A program made the translations under genes and the position numbers. A DNA stretch of 64,000 nucleotides from Motacilla alba alba. Its lineage: Eukaryota > Chordata > Aves > Passeriformes > Motacillidae. The stretch is taken from assembly GCF_015832195.1 (NCBI RefSeq), contig NC_052021.1:27802786-27866785 (forward strand), given 5' to 3'. Positions 38,401-49,803 of the stretch are shown piece after piece; the first letter of the stretch is position 1; each line of letters starts with the position of its first letter. The notes under the pieces were generated by a model, which ran no database searches, had not been told where the DNA came from, and saw only the letters and a program-made list of their open reading frames with translations.

Positions 38401-41400
38401 GTCACCAGAGTTACTTTGATAACAGTCTCGGGAACTTGTATATTTATCCAAGAAACAGAAAATGCTGAATAAAAACTCTGTTAAAATGATACCAGTACTG
38501 TTCTGAAGAGAGCTCTCACTCTAAGGAAATGAATTCTGGAGAATGAAGGATGCCATTTTCCCCCTCTTGTGGTTTGTAGTGTAGAAAAGATTTAGCATTA
38601 GGAGAAGAATGGCAGAATCTCAGTTGGGGGAGTGGTGGTAATTTCATTTTTTGGACCAACTTGTCAGATTTAAAATGATTGCAGGCATTTTGCATAACAT
38701 TGCTTTTATTTTGAAACTCCAAACTATTTTGGTTGGGGAGGGGGGGGAAATTATTACTATTGGCTTCATCAGGTAGGGATATTAAAACCACGATTTTTAA
38801 ATCCCTGGGAATAAAATAGCAAGAAGAAAAGAAGAAAAATAGCAAGAAGAAAAGAAGAAAAATAGCAAGTTTTGGTAGAGAAAGACATTCTCTCTCTCGC
38901 TGTTTTTTTGGTTGTGGGTTTTTTTTTTTTCCCCTATGGGGAAGATGAGTAGGGAGTGAGGGGCACAGTGGGGTTGGTTTGATGATTTCTTTGTGTTACA
39001 AGACATTTCCAAAGTGGAGTTTTTTAAATCTGGTTTTCTGTGCCCCTCTCTAAAAGTTTCAGGGCCGCAGGAAGATGATGTGTTATGGATAGCAATGGCA
39101 GGCATTCACCAGATATGGGCACTGATGTTGGAAGGTGGAAAACTACCAAAGGGAAGGTAAGCAACTGTGCTGAGAGAAATGTGAAATTGCTGCTTGTCTT
39201 GATAAACAGCTTTCAAATCCCAAAGAGAGAGATAATCAAATTAAACTGAAAATAATTTAGTTTAAAGGCTTAGGTGCTTAAAAGTCTGCCTCCTTTTCCC
39301 ACATCTGTTAGATGAAATGAAAGATGCTACTTCTGCTATACAGCTATGACTTGGTAAGGTCCATTCATATAATTGAATGTTATTTTTCCTTGCATTTGCT
39401 GAGTTACCTAGTAATGAATGATGTGCTGAGGTGATAAAAAAGCACAAAGGCATTGAATAATTCCTCACTGCTGCATTACAGTTGGTTTTATAACTCACAA
39501 GTGCCTGTTCTGAAGCTTCTGTTGCATCTTGTCTGAGCTGTTTCAAACTCATGATTGAAATTGGGTGCTCTTTGCTTTTAGTGACTTAAAGAAAGGAGTC
39601 TGCCTTCGCTTTGCTGGGAGTGGGAACGAGGAGAACAGGAACAATGCTTACCCCCACAAGGCAGGGTTTGCCCAGCCCTCGGGGCTCTCCCTGGCCCCAG
39701 AGGAGCCCTGGAGCTGCCTGTTCGTGGCCGACAGCGAGAGCAGCACCGTGAGAACCATCTCGCTCAAGGACGGGGCGGTGAAGCACCTTGTAGGAGGAGA
39801 GAGAGACCCATTGGTAATCACCTCAAACTTCCCCACACTGCCCTACTAATATTCCTCAAGCCTGACCTGGAGGAACCACTTTTGGGGTGAGAGGGTAAAT
39901 CAGTTTCCGTGGCCATCAATTTCTTAACTTCACTGCTTGGAATGCAAATGTGTGGCAGTTGTGATGCTCAGGTTGTAGCAACAGTCTACGGACTGTTGCT
40001 CCGTAGATACTTACTCTTAAAATAGCCAATTTGATTTAGCATTGTGTGGTCATTAAATCAGCTGGATTCATATTTATAACTTCGATGTGAGAGTTTCCAT
40101 TTCCGTGGTTAGCACCCACACTTCTGGGTTTCAGTATCTTTGTTTTGAAATTGTCTTTATTTGTTTTTAAAGTCAGTAAATTTCCATTTAATTACAATCA
40201 TTTAAATTCATGTCCACATTGAATCATCAAATCTATTAATTAAATAAAATAATTTTTCAGAATTTGTTTGCTTTTGGTGATGTGGATGGAGCAGGCATAA
40301 ATGCAAAGCTGCAGCATCCCTTGGGAGTAACATGGGACAAGAAAAGACAGCTGCTTTATGTGGCAGATTCCTATAATCATAAGGTAAGTCTATAGTAATT
40401 TGTTATATACAGACTTGGAAATTTTTATTACTACAAAGAATTATTTTAGTAACATAGACAGATTTTGCTTGGTCCAGTTAAGATGAGGAAATTAATTACA
40501 CGAGTTCCTTGTGGGTTCTTTTTCTTTCCTTCCTTCCTTCCTTCCTTCCCTTCTGGGTCCTTCTCTTTACCATTGTTTTGCTGTCACATTCTTCTGTGCT
40601 GATATGATGGTCTCTTGGGGAAGGTGAATTTAAAGTGCCAAGCTACAGTTCAGACTGAAGACTTTCTGTGTGCCTTCCCAGAGATGCTGAACTACAGTAA
40701 AAGAACTGGAAGGGCTTACTCAGGAGTACTGCAGGTTTGATAAAACTGAGATGACAGGAGGACTTGTTTTTCCCTTAAAAAAAACACCTAAGTTTTGAGA
40801 AGTATTGTGGGTTACCTCCGTGGAACTCTGGGATAAGAGACATTGTTTTGCATGATTGTTCTTATGTGATGTTATATAAGCATCTGTGTCTAAAAGGTTT
40901 TTAACTGTACACTGACTACATGCATTAAAAGAGAAGTAACCTGTTTGATTTGAAGAGTAAGGTGTATAACACTATATGCTTGTTGAAATTTTGAGGCAAA
41001 TGATATTTTGTTTCCGATCTTGTATAAAACATTATAAACTTTTTTGCTATTTACAAAACCCCCATCTATTTGTAGAAGAAAAATAATCTAGAAGTTAGCA
41101 TGCTAATTTTGTTATGCTCTCACTGTTTCGCAAATGTTTCTAGAAGGGCAGCAAATATTCCAAAAACAAGTCATCCAGCATACTTTTATAGCTGAGGGTT
41201 AGGTACCTGCAAAATCATGGAAGGGAGCCTTGAATGAAGACCAAAGGAAGAGGTGAAGTCCATGAGAGGGTGGGGAGAGGGAGAGATGGGACATGTCACT
41301 TGGTAAAGAGTGATAGCACAGCATCTAGGATGGACACCTGGTAGCTGAGGTACCCAAAAAGCAGTGCTGGCTACTGGAAATGTGGGACATGGGATAATAC

Positions 41401-44059
41401 AGAACATCTAATCCTGCTGGGTTTTCTCAGAGAAGCTCTTTGTGTCTTTGCTGATCTTAGATTAAGGTTGTGGATCCCAAGATGAAGAACTGTGCTACCT
41501 TGGCAGGCACAGGAGAAGCAGGCAATGTTGTTGGTTCCAGCTTTACCCAGTCAGCTTTCAATGAGCCAGGAGGTTTGTGTGTTGAAGAAAACGGCCGCCT
41601 CATGTATGTCGCAGACACAAATAATCATCAGATTAAAGTGCTGGACTTGGAAACAAAAATTCTTTCCATGGCAAGTAATACTTATTAAACAGTCTGATAG
41701 CGGTGTTTCTTGTTACAAATTACTATTTCAGACTTCAGCAAGTGTGATAAAAATGAGACAGCTAACTTTCGGTACAGTAGCTGTATCTGCAGGATGTTTT
41801 GTGATGATCAGGGAAATGAACATTGCCTTTTAACACAGTTGTTGAAAGCCTCAGTCTTCAGAAAGACAACTTTTGCATGAAAACAGAAAGTGACAACCCT
41901 CTAGAAAAGGTTAATACAGAAACATCAGTCATTAAAATGTACCACCCAGTTTTTCAGCATGAAGGGCATTTCATGACCATTTTGTAAAAAAATAAGTGAA
42001 ATCAATTACCAAGCCATGTAATTACTCTGTAAGAGATGATTTTGGGAGGTCAGTGACTTAAAGCAAAATATATAAAGGGCTTTCAAGTTGTCAAATCAAA
42101 ACCACTGTCAAAATTGAGCACAGTTTGTTTTGATAGTAAACAAATAAATCTGTGCTCACATCCACCTTACAATACCACTGCATCTTAATGATTTTTTGAA
42201 ATGAATATATACATATATTTATGACATAACGGTCCTAATGTTTTCTTATGTGTTTCTTGCACTTATAATACACAGTCTCCAATGTGTGATTAAATTTTCA
42301 TGTCATGTAGCATGTTGGTGGCTTTTCTGGGAAGTTCTCCTCTATTTTACTGTGCAATATGCATTAGTTAAAACCCTGGATTTTATTACTGAAGTATGCA
42401 GTTTAATACCAGAATTAGGAGGAAATACATTTGCAGTTTATCTAAAGCAAAAATGTAATCCAACTGTAAAATTTTAAATTAAGGGATACTACAAAGTAGT
42501 TGTGGTTTTTATGGCTTTCATAGTAAATATTGTTTTTATTTGGATTAATCAGTGCTTTTTCATTTTAAGAAAACATTTTGTTATTTCCTTTTTTGATTTT
42601 GTCATAGTATTGTTGCACACTGAAAGGTTTAGGACAATGGCCATATGATGCCACTTTGAAACTGTGGTTGAATTGTGAAAGTCCATTTGTTTTCAGTGCT
42701 AATGAAAATAAAAAGAAATATTTTGTTTGATTTTTACTGATAGTTGCCTATCCTGAAGCCAGAAGCCTGTGATGTTCCAGATAACCTGCCTGTGCAAAAG
42801 GATAAAATAACAAACCTACCGAGATTGCCTAAATCTGCACCAAATGTTGAACTTCCTTCACTGACTGTAGCTCCTGGCCAGACAATTCAGTTTTTATTAA
42901 AGTTGACTCTTCCTCTGGATTCAAAACTGAATGAGGAAGCTCCCAGTGCCTGGTTTATCACGGCAGAAGGTAAAGTCCCTGGTTAGGATGGGAAGTGGGT
43001 TATATCAGCACATCCTGCAGTGCAGGGGAGCCCAGGCTGATGAATCAAGACGTCCCTCCCCATCCTGTGTTCCCATTTGATCTTGTGATGCAATGATTGA
43101 TATTTGGAGTTGATGCATTTAACAGCTGGAGTGCAAGGATTGAAAAAAGCCAAACACCTGGTGGAGTGCTTTTTGCTTGAATTAATACGTGCTGCATTAT
43201 TTTGTGGCTCAATGCCATGAGTTAGGTGCATGTAGTGTACAGTGGTTTTTAGTTCACATACTCTCAAATATTTAAATAAAAGTGAAACTAAAGTTTCATT
43301 CTAACAATCAACCTGAGCATTGCTAAATGGCACCAGCCTATCTATAAGACCAACACTGCTGTTTGGAAAAGCCATCATTTTACCTACAGTTTAATACATT
43401 TATGGCAGATATCTTACCTGGTGTATTAGATCTCTGATGCAAATGTATGGTAGCCATTAATTTAACAAGTTTTGCTTGTGCATATCAGAATAAATTTTAA
43501 TATCCTTTAAAGACTCTGTAGGAGAAACTGCAGTTCCATTGCATTTAAATAAGATATATTGTATATATACACCTATAGTGCTGATGCAGAGCCATAGATC
43601 TCTCCATCTTTAAATAACTGATAAAGCATTTGTAAATTACTTTTTTTTTTCCTATTCACAACTGGAATAATCAGGAAGGAAACTTCTTCTAATGTTTCAT
43701 GTGGAAAAGTCCTTGTTGTAGAATTAGCGTTTTCTGTAGCTTTCAGACATGGTGTTAAATACCCTAATGATAAAATCTGTTCTTCCTTTGCAGATAACAC
43801 CTGGTTGCTGCAAGGACAGTGTCTGACAGGAGAAATAAAGGATGTTTCCTGTCAAACTGTCATTCCCTTTCAGTTGCCTGGGAGCTGTGTGTCAGCTGAA
43901 GCCACCCTGGCCATCAAAGTGTGCCTCTACTACTGCAGCAAAGGTAGCAGTGCCTGTATGATGGCAGGAGTGTCCTTCAGCCAGCCCTTGCAGCTCACTG
44001 GCACAGACCAAGGCAGCTCAGCTCAAGTGGAACTGATACACACCTTTGTAACCAACTAA
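20105..44059 (+). CDS. NHLRC2: NHLRC2, thioredoxin-fold and NHL beta-propeller protein, complete, 11 coding exons
   Basis: Joined coding exons: 20105-20267, 22195-22347, 25960-26415, 28742-28863, 29958-30087, 39063-39156, 39582-39813, 40261-40383, 41461-41670, 42744-42969, 43794-44059. They total 2175 nt, giving 724 aa (human 726), with all phases consistent. Seen: an N-terminal thioredoxin-like domain (about 40-200) with CCINC at 84-88; six NHL-type blades each containing a VADT/VADS-like strand (near 236, 286, 350, 410, 480 and 541); and a C-terminal beta-rich domain (about 575-724). Family knowledge: the human protein is essential in development, and a missense change of Asp148 causes FINCA disease; D143 appears to be the equivalent residue here. 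The gene shares its promoter region with DCLRE1A. One intron is GC-AG. Confidence 0.96.
22059..22091 (+). repeat. A21 run flanked by GATGTC direct repeats
   Basis: In NHLRC2 intron 1, GATGTC (22059-22064), 21 consecutive A (22065-22085), then GATGTC again (22086-22091). It could be a local duplication with A-run growth, or the tail of a tiny retroposed insertion between target-site copies. Confidence 0.8.
22195..22347 (+). CDS. NHLRC2: NHLRC2 coding exon 2: CCINC thioredoxin-like motif
   Basis: Residues 55-105 plus one base. Acceptor CTGAATTCCAG|ATCTGCAG, donor [34 protein letters not shown] contains the CCINC motif (C84, C85, C88) at the position of the thioredoxin active-site loop; the pattern differs from the classical WCxxC. 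Confidence 0.95.
25960..26415 (+). CDS. NHLRC2: NHLRC2 coding exon 3: rest of thioredoxin-like domain, first NHL blade
   Basis: Residues 106-257 plus one base, the longest NHLRC2 exon (456 nt). Acceptor TTTTTCTTTGCAG|ATGG, donor GGAG|GTAAGG. It includes [40 protein letters not shown] (D143, D145 and the thioredoxin-type WPT turn), then [15 protein letters not shown] and the first blade [14 protein letters not shown]. Confidence 0.96.
28424..28486 (+). repeat. 32-bp tandem duplication in NHLRC2 intron 3
   Basis: Two adjacent copies starting ACAATTTAGAGCCCTATTAG and ACAATTTAGAACCCTATTAG, at 28424 and 28456, with a few substitutions and a single-base length change near the end. Confidence 0.8.
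28742..28863 (+). CDS. NHLRC2: NHLRC2 coding exon 4: second NHL blade
   Basis: Residues 258-298. Acceptor TTTTATTTATAG|GTCC, donor AAAG|GTAAAT, phase 1 in and 0 out. It encodes [16 protein letters not shown] then [14 protein letters not shown], a typical NHL repeat. Confidence 0.95.
29958..30087 (+). CDS. NHLRC2: NHLRC2 coding exon 5
   Basis: Residues 299-341 plus one base. Acceptor CCTCGCACAG|ATTGACC. It encodes [20 protein letters not shown] and [14 protein letters not shown]. The only donor that keeps frame with the next exon is TCAA|GTACTG, a weak consensus ahead of a 9-kb intron. Confidence 0.9.
31036..31500 (-). mobile_element. CR1 LINE, 5'-truncated 3' end
   Basis: The plus strand reads GAATCACAGAATGGTTTGGG, then a block around CTGCCATGGGGAAGGACATC, CCACTAGACCAGGTTGC and CAGCCTGTCTCCATAG: the reverse complement of the avian CR1 3' region, so the element's 3' end is at 31036. 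It lies inside NHLRC2 intron 5, antisense to the gene. Short open frames on both strands here are shadows of the element. Confidence 0.95.
38815..38869 (+). repeat. 23-bp purine-rich tandem repeat in NHLRC2 intron 5
   Basis: AATAGCAAGAAGAAAAGAAG plus AAA, starting at 38815, 38838 and 38861: 2.4 near-perfect copies, about 190 bases upstream of exon 6. Confidence 0.9.
39063..39156 (+). CDS. NHLRC2: NHLRC2 coding exon 6: third blade
   Basis: Completes R342 and encodes residues 343-372 plus two bases. Acceptor AAAGTTTCAG|GGCCGC, donor [31 protein letters not shown] is the blade that lacks the usual VADT wording, as in human. The linker to exon 5 is about two residues shorter than in human. Confidence 0.92.
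39582..39813 (+). CDS. NHLRC2: NHLRC2 coding exon 7: fourth blade
   Basis: Completes S373 and encodes residues 374-450. Acceptor TTTGCTTTTAG|TGAC, donor CCATTG|GTAATC. It contains [32 protein letters not shown] and [20 protein letters not shown]. It is more GC-rich than the neighbouring exons. Confidence 0.95.
40261..40383 (+). CDS. NHLRC2: NHLRC2 coding exon 8: fifth blade
   Basis: Residues 451-491, phase 0 on both sides. Acceptor AATAATTTTTCAG|AATTTG, donor CATAAG|GTAAGT. It encodes [20 protein letters not shown] then [11 protein letters not shown]. Confidence 0.95.
40525..40549 (+). repeat. TTCC microsatellite in NHLRC2 intron 8
   Basis: About six uninterrupted TTCC units. Likely polymorphic in length. 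Confidence 0.9.
41461..41670 (+). CDS. NHLRC2: NHLRC2 coding exon 9: sixth blade, GC donor
   Basis: Residues 492-561, phase 0 on both sides. Acceptor TTTGCTGATCTTAG|ATTAAG. It encodes [18 protein letters not shown] and [20 protein letters not shown], ending ILSM. The exon ends at ATG followed by GCAAGTAA, a GC donor. Using the nearby GT (GCAA|GTAATA) would shift the frame into exon 10. Confidence 0.92.
42744..42969 (+). CDS. NHLRC2: NHLRC2 coding exon 10
   Basis: Residues 562-636 plus one base. Acceptor TTTTTACTGATAG|TTGCC, donor GAAG|GTAAAG. It starts LPILKPEA, includes [19 protein letters not shown] and ends AWFITAE; this is the linker and first strands of the C-terminal beta domain. The stretch after LPI is variable compared with human. 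Confidence 0.93.
43794..44059 (+). CDS. NHLRC2: NHLRC2 coding exon 11 and stop
   Basis: Completes D637 and encodes residues 638-724 plus TAA. Acceptor [35 protein letters not shown] and [16 protein letters not shown] align with the human end; the C-terminal tail ([10 protein letters not shown]) is a few residues longer. Confidence 0.94.
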
Positions 44060-45230
44060 CACAAAGCCAGCTGATTTCACTCTTTATTTTGCTATTCACC
44101 ATTTCTGTGGGAGAAAGTACAGATAGATAACTTGGCTCTGTTTTTTTCCTGGAGCTTATGACAAAGCTAAGAAATAATTTGCTTGGTAAAATGAAATAGT
44201 TTTTCCTACAGCCTAACAGGAAAATTTATCATCACAACCTCATTTCTTTACATTACAGTAGCAGCAATAACTTTGTAATACTGTAGACTCTGTTGCCAAT
44301 TGTGAACACACTGGATGTCTGCCAGTCTTAAGAAGTGAGCAACAATTTTTAGAGTCTATTTGGAAGAGCTGGTGTTACTTTATGATGTTACTGTAAGATC
44401 TTTGCACTGTAAATAGTGTTAGAGTAGATCATTTTGGACTAAAACTTCAAAATTCCTTTTATGCCCTAATTGCATTTTAATAGAATGTCAAAAGGAATTT
44501 TCTTTCTCCAGTCTATCAAAGAAGTACCTTGCTTATTCTTCTGTGATGACACTTATGACATGTGTATTTTGAAAATACACCTTAAGCTAGGTGCAGCTCT
44601 AGTTTTCTGCAAACTGAGCATTTTGCTTTAACTCAGCATCACAGCCTTACATGAAGGACAAAGGTTCATAGGAAATTTTCTGTGAAAGGAAGTGTTCAAG
44701 CTCCTGCAGAAGAATTTCATGCTGATTTTTAACAAAGAATGTGCCTCTCTGCAATGTGTATATGTATATAAAATAACCAGCACAAAGCCATGCTGGAGCT
44801 TTTCTGATACATACCAATTTACATTTTTTAGAAAGTGGTAGATAATGGTCAAATATCTACACTGCAAAAATTAAATGTCATCCATTTCAAGCAGAGTGAT
44901 TCACTCCCATTTCTGTGATTTCTCTGCAAAGACTAGTCTGAAGACTTCTGTGTTGCAAATACGTAATATCATGAAGAATATTACACTCTTGAAGTCTGAT
45001 TCAGAATCTTTTGAAGTCACTCTTAGACCTTGGATTTGTTATAGTGGCCACTGAACCAGAATTGTATACTTGATAATGGATTATTTACATTGATGTTTAG
45101 AGCTTCTGATCTTTTGCTAGAACACTGGTAACCTAATCTTTGAGTAATATGCTTTAAAACTCTGTTGCAAAACTCTGCCCTTGGTGGTTAAATGTTTTGC
45201 AAATAAAATTCCCTCAATTTGCCATAATGA
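44060..45230 (+). other. NHLRC2: Predicted NHLRC2 proximal 3' UTR
   Basis: AT-rich sequence after the stop with no further conserved coding. It ends at a strong poly(A) site candidate: AATAAA at 45202-45207 followed by a GT-rich stretch (GTGATAGTGGTGGTG) at about 45241-45255. Confidence 0.55.
45202..45207 (+). terminator. NHLRC2: Poly(A) signal candidate for NHLRC2
   Basis: Canonical AATAAA about 1.14 kb after the stop codon, with a GT-rich downstream element some 35 bases on. Another candidate, AATAAA at 51508-51513 followed by TGCTGTTTG, could serve a longer 3' UTR. Confidence 0.5.
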
Positions 45231-46065
45231 GAAGGGGCAGGGTGATAGTGGTGGTGCAAGTTTATTACTTGAACTGGAAGAGTTTCCATCATGCTTAAGT
45301 GGTAATTGGGTTAGGTCCTGTGCTCTGTTCATAATAATCACTTCTGAGAAGATGATTTTAAGTTGAAGGATAGTACTGTCACACATATTTATTATAAAGT
45401 GCAGTAGTGAAAGAATTTTTATATAGTCTTTTCTAAAACAATTACTGCTGACACCTGTCAGTAAATCCCCACTATCAGTTGTTGTTTTTTCTTACTTAAA
45501 GGCTGACTGAATGTTGGTCATGAACCCAAGAGGCTTTTTTTTTAAGGGAGTGGTGTAGTTCTTCCTTCCATTGAAATGCCAGTCTATCTGAGAGTTCTTT
45601 GTGGCACCAGAAATGGTTGTTATCTCACCTGTCAGCAAAGCAAGGGCTGAAATGTTACTATTCTTATGTTTGGTTTTTAAGCAGCTTTCCAATTCCCTGT
45701 TTCAGCTCCATTGGGTAAGCCTCTCCATTCTCACATGCCATTTTGAAGAGTGAAAAAGCTTTGCTACTTTGTTCACAGGTGGGAAATGCTGTTGGATGAA
45801 GATAAAAGAACTGATTTAGGCATTTATTATTTTTTACACTTTAGTAAAACTCAGTCTTTCACAATTCCTTGTTTGTCTGTTTACCTTTGGATAGTAGCCA
45901 GGAAACCTTCAATCAGCTTCTAGGTAGCCTGCAGCTTTTCTGTTGCTCTCTGAAAAAAAAAAAAAAAGCATTAGGTTCAGAAGTTCAGAATAAGGAACCA
46001 AACTGTCACAGTTACCTTGAACATATAATTCATCAGATGCATCTTCTGTCTCTCATTTTGTCCCA

Positions 46066-46430
46066 TCATAGAATGGTTCGGGTTGGAAGGGGACTGAGAG
46101 ATCATCTTGTTCCAACCCCCTGCCATGGACACCTTCCACTAGAGCAGGTTCCTCAGAGCTGCACCCAGCCTGATTGTGAACACTTTCAGGGATCTGGCAT
46201 CCCCAGTTTCTCTGGGCAACCTGTGCCAGTGTCTAACCACCCTGACAGTAAAGAATTCCTTCCCAGTATCCTGTGTAAATCTGCCTTTTTCAGTTTGAAG
46301 CCATTCCCCCTGGTCCTATCCCTACATGCCCTTGTCAAAAGTCTCTGTCCAGCTCTTGCAGCTCCTTCAGGTACTGGAAGGTGCTAGAAGGTCTCTCCAG
46401 TCTTGTCCAGGCTGAACAACCCCAGCTCAG
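46066..46430 (-). mobile_element. CR1 LINE, 5'-truncated 3' end
   Basis: The plus strand reads CATAGAATGGTTCGGGTTGG through CCACTAGAGCAGG and TTTGAAGCCATTCCCCCTGG to CAGGCTGAACAACCCCAGC: the same CR1 3' region and orientation as the copy at 31 kb, but shorter. It lies downstream of NHLRC2. The 172-codon frame overlapping it is an artefact of the repeat. Confidence 0.95.
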
Positions 46431-48670
46431 ATTTTCAGCTAGATTGACATTATATTTTACCATTTCAGTTAGATCACTTTAACAAATTCTGCCTGTACAC
46501 CAATATTATAAAAAACCATCAAAAATATGACACTTTCAATTAATGTACTGATGTAGGGGAAAGTCTGTATTCCTCACTTTATTGAACTATAGTGTATAAT
46601 TTTTAATTTTCTATCTAAATGTTCTCTCCTTGTTTAGTCTCTGTGTTTACTGTGATTGGCCTTTAATCCTACAGTCTAACATAAAGTTTTGTTTGTCCAA
46701 GGGATAAGGATGCACATTCCCAGAGTCACTACTTCTGTTTCACTTGTAGTGTACAGATATTCAAATGTTCTGTGATTAGAAAAGCACAGATTTTTTTTAT
46801 AGCTTATGATATTTAGGGATACTATTTCCACTTCTTCCTCCAGGGTTTACAAGCTGCTCTTCCAGTTAATAACAAGTGCCATAAATTTCACCAGACAGGC
46901 AAACTGAATAGCATGTACAAGCTACAAGAAATTTGTTTAATTACCAGAAAGTATCTTCCGAATATGATGCAGAAAAATAGGAAATGTTACTATTCTGTAA
47001 AAAAAGAATCAGATATATTGATGCTACCTCTTCATATGGGAGCTTAAGTTTTTTGATGTTCCCTGATATAAAAATTCTAAGCAGATTGGAATGGCTCAGC
47101 ACTCCCAGATTTGCGTCTCACAGTAAAAGTTTGTAAATCAAGGCCTTTCCCAAACACGACTTTCTACTGGCTTTAACAGGTTTTGCAGCAGACCTTAAGA
47201 AAGCATTAAAAGACTATAGCAAGTCCTCAAAGAGTTTTGGTCATGGTTGATTTGTATAATGGAAACAAGTTCAGTGGCATTTTCAGTTTTTAGTTGTAGT
47301 GTTTGCATTTCTGGGACAGCTTTTGGTTTTGAATGGATGTATTAATAGTTCCATGAGATGTTTTTAGTAATTTTATTCAATTGCAGTATAATATTTTTTA
47401 TTAGACTAGAAGAAAAGATAAAGTGGTTTCAAAAAGAGAGGATAATTTGTTTTCATAGCTCCTTCATGTTGTTTGAATTCAGTAATATCTTTCTGTAGTT
47501 TGCTCCCTTCTGTTGAAGGAAGGGTAGGGATGATGACTGTGTAAATCTATTGGTGGGCACATATTTTATGCATATGTTTTTAGTTGATTTCTTTTTGTGT
47601 TAGATTCTCACATCATTTTTAGTTTTTCTATTGGATGCAGTTCTTCACAGTTTGTGTTTGGTCTCTCATATCTTCCACCTGTAGAGCATTATAATGTTTC
47701 TATAATGCTGTGGTAGTGTGATACCAAGCAAGAGAAAGTAGTTTTATAGCATCAGGTAAATGCCTTATCTGCTTATCCTGAGAAGAAGTGCATATGGCTT
47801 CTAGTATATTGTATATATTCTTAATGCACTTATTTTATTTCAGTAGGAAAATATTGTAGCTGAAACCATGGGTAAAACTGTTTTGTTGAGAGAACATCAA
47901 GAAAAATATATTCCTTACCTCTTGCTCAGAGGAGGGGGATGATGAAAATTAAGAGACTTTCCTTGTTATGTAGGGCCATGTCCTTTTGTTCCTTTAATTA
48001 TTGATTATTTATTTTAGCAAAGCTAGAGGCATTATTGACCAAAAATTGTCTTGAATTTTATTCCTAACAAGGTTTTCTATGTACATGGAAGCTTTAAATG
48101 TCTGACTTTGTAGAGTTATGAGTGATATATCTTGTTTTAAATGGTTTTAGTTTAGCAGACAATAGCAGAGATTTATGTACATTCTCAAGATCTGTAATTT
48201 TTTTAAATCACTGGTATTAATTGACTTACCTCAAAGACACGTGTCGGCTACACTCTCACAGAAGTGTGAACTCAAAATTAAGTTTTCTTTGTTGTAGAAT
48301 GTGTGAAAAGTGCTGTGACACATTGGGTTCTCCAGGCTGCATTTGTCCTACCTAAGGAGAATTCTCCACGCACCACAGCTCATCAGTCACCCCCAGTAAT
48401 TCTCCACTGAAATCTGCCGGGTCACTTGCTCATATAATCAATTTATATTACTGATTTAGGTTAGCAAACATTTAGCATTCAGAATTTATCGTTACAATTT
48501 TCATTGAAGTTGGTTTGTCAGAGATTAGAGGAGCTTCTCTGTCCCAAGCAAATGAAGTATAGGAATGGTGACAAATAATTGGAGATAATTTTTGAAAATG
48601 TGAGACCTGGTTATTTTTTCATTAAATCACATCTGTTTTTGCATTCAACGAGAGATCATTAATTTTAAAA

Positions 48671-48706
48671 CAATATTCTAATATTCTACAATATTCTAAT
48701 ATTTTA
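48671..48706 (+). repeat. 18-bp tandem duplication, AT-rich
   Basis: CAATATTCTAATATTCTA is followed at once by CAATATTCTAATATTTTA. The units contain the palindrome AATATT. Intergenic, about 4.6 kb past NHLRC2. Confidence 0.8.
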
Positions 48707-49786
48707 CATTCCATTATGTTCATGTAACCAAATTCAAGTACTGTCTTCCATTAGAAGCAGCAGATTTATGTTTTGTAGTTTTTGTACTCTTACAGATGAA
48801 GTCACTGCTCTCATTTAGGATTAGGATTCATTCCTGTTCGGGACTCATCACACCTATGACTGAGTTTCCAAGTTTATCTTAGTCTCTTTGTCATACCATT
48901 TTGGGGGATTTTGGTTAGGGTTTTTGGGTCTGTCTTTCCTCCTGTAGTTTCCACAGTGAAATGCAGCCACAGTGAAATGCTATCATATTACTGTGGAGGG
49001 ATCCAAGTAGGAAGGATAATTCCCTCCAGCAGCTCCTTGCCCCTCCCCTGCTTCAGGAATAGGGATGTAAATAAGTAATTCTAGATAGCATTAGAATAAG
49101 ATATCCTCAGGTCAGCTTCATCAAGCTTTGCACTGATGCAGCTGCAGTCAGTTTTCCCTTTACCTCTGGCCCGGTCCACCTGGTCCTGCAGTTGTTTTCA
49201 GCTGTCCCAGAGCATCCCATCCCCTGTGCAGGGATTCTGGTGGCTCTTGGTTTCAGGAAACTTTGATGCTAGAGATAAATACTTTAACTACCATAGGTTA
49301 AATATTTTAACTCGTAAGTAATTTGCTGTCTTGTTGCAGGTTATTTAATTATTGTCACGTAATGCACTCCTGCTGCAGATGAGAAGCTGGAAGCTTGGGT
49401 GTGAGTTGAGGAATGTTTGTGTAGCTATAATTAAATATTGCTAGGTTTACCTCTTCGGTGGTCCTTTGCTTTCAAGCATACCAGGGAACTCTGTCCAATT
49501 GCAGGCTCTAGGGCTAAGCAAAAGAATTGCAAGTATTTTTTAAGTCTTGCCTAGTTCCTTTAAAACATTGACAATTTTGAGCTAAAGAAATCCTGTTTGA
49601 AGAAAACCTGTTCATACATCTGCCTTAACTTAATGCTCTGTACTCAACATGCCTCAGAAGAGAGATAATTCCACACTGTATTCTTTCCCATTTTGACTAA
49701 GGATTGAGAAATTCAACCCATCTGGCCATTGTCAGACTTCATAGAAAGCAAAACAGCAATCCCCAATTTGATTTTACATCCATCTA

Positions 49787-49803
49787 AAAAAAAAAAAAAA
49801 AAA
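49787..49803 (+). repeat. Homopolymer A run
   Basis: About 17 consecutive A. A similar run of about 15 lies near 45952-45966, just before the CR1 at 46 kb. Confidence 0.85.

Larger units (their letters stand above)
30088..39062 (+). other. NHLRC2: NHLRC2 intron 5 (about 9 kb)
   Basis: The largest intron in the window. It holds one CR1 fragment (31036-31500), several homopolymer A or T runs and a 23-bp tandem repeat near its 3' end (38815-38869). I saw no convincing extra exon; open frames of up to about 117 codons here have no family resemblance. Confidence 0.7.

Noticed and set aside
45869..46387. 172-codon plus-strand open frame
   Set aside because: It runs through an A-run and the antisense strand of a CR1 fragment; no protein similarity beyond repeat shadow.
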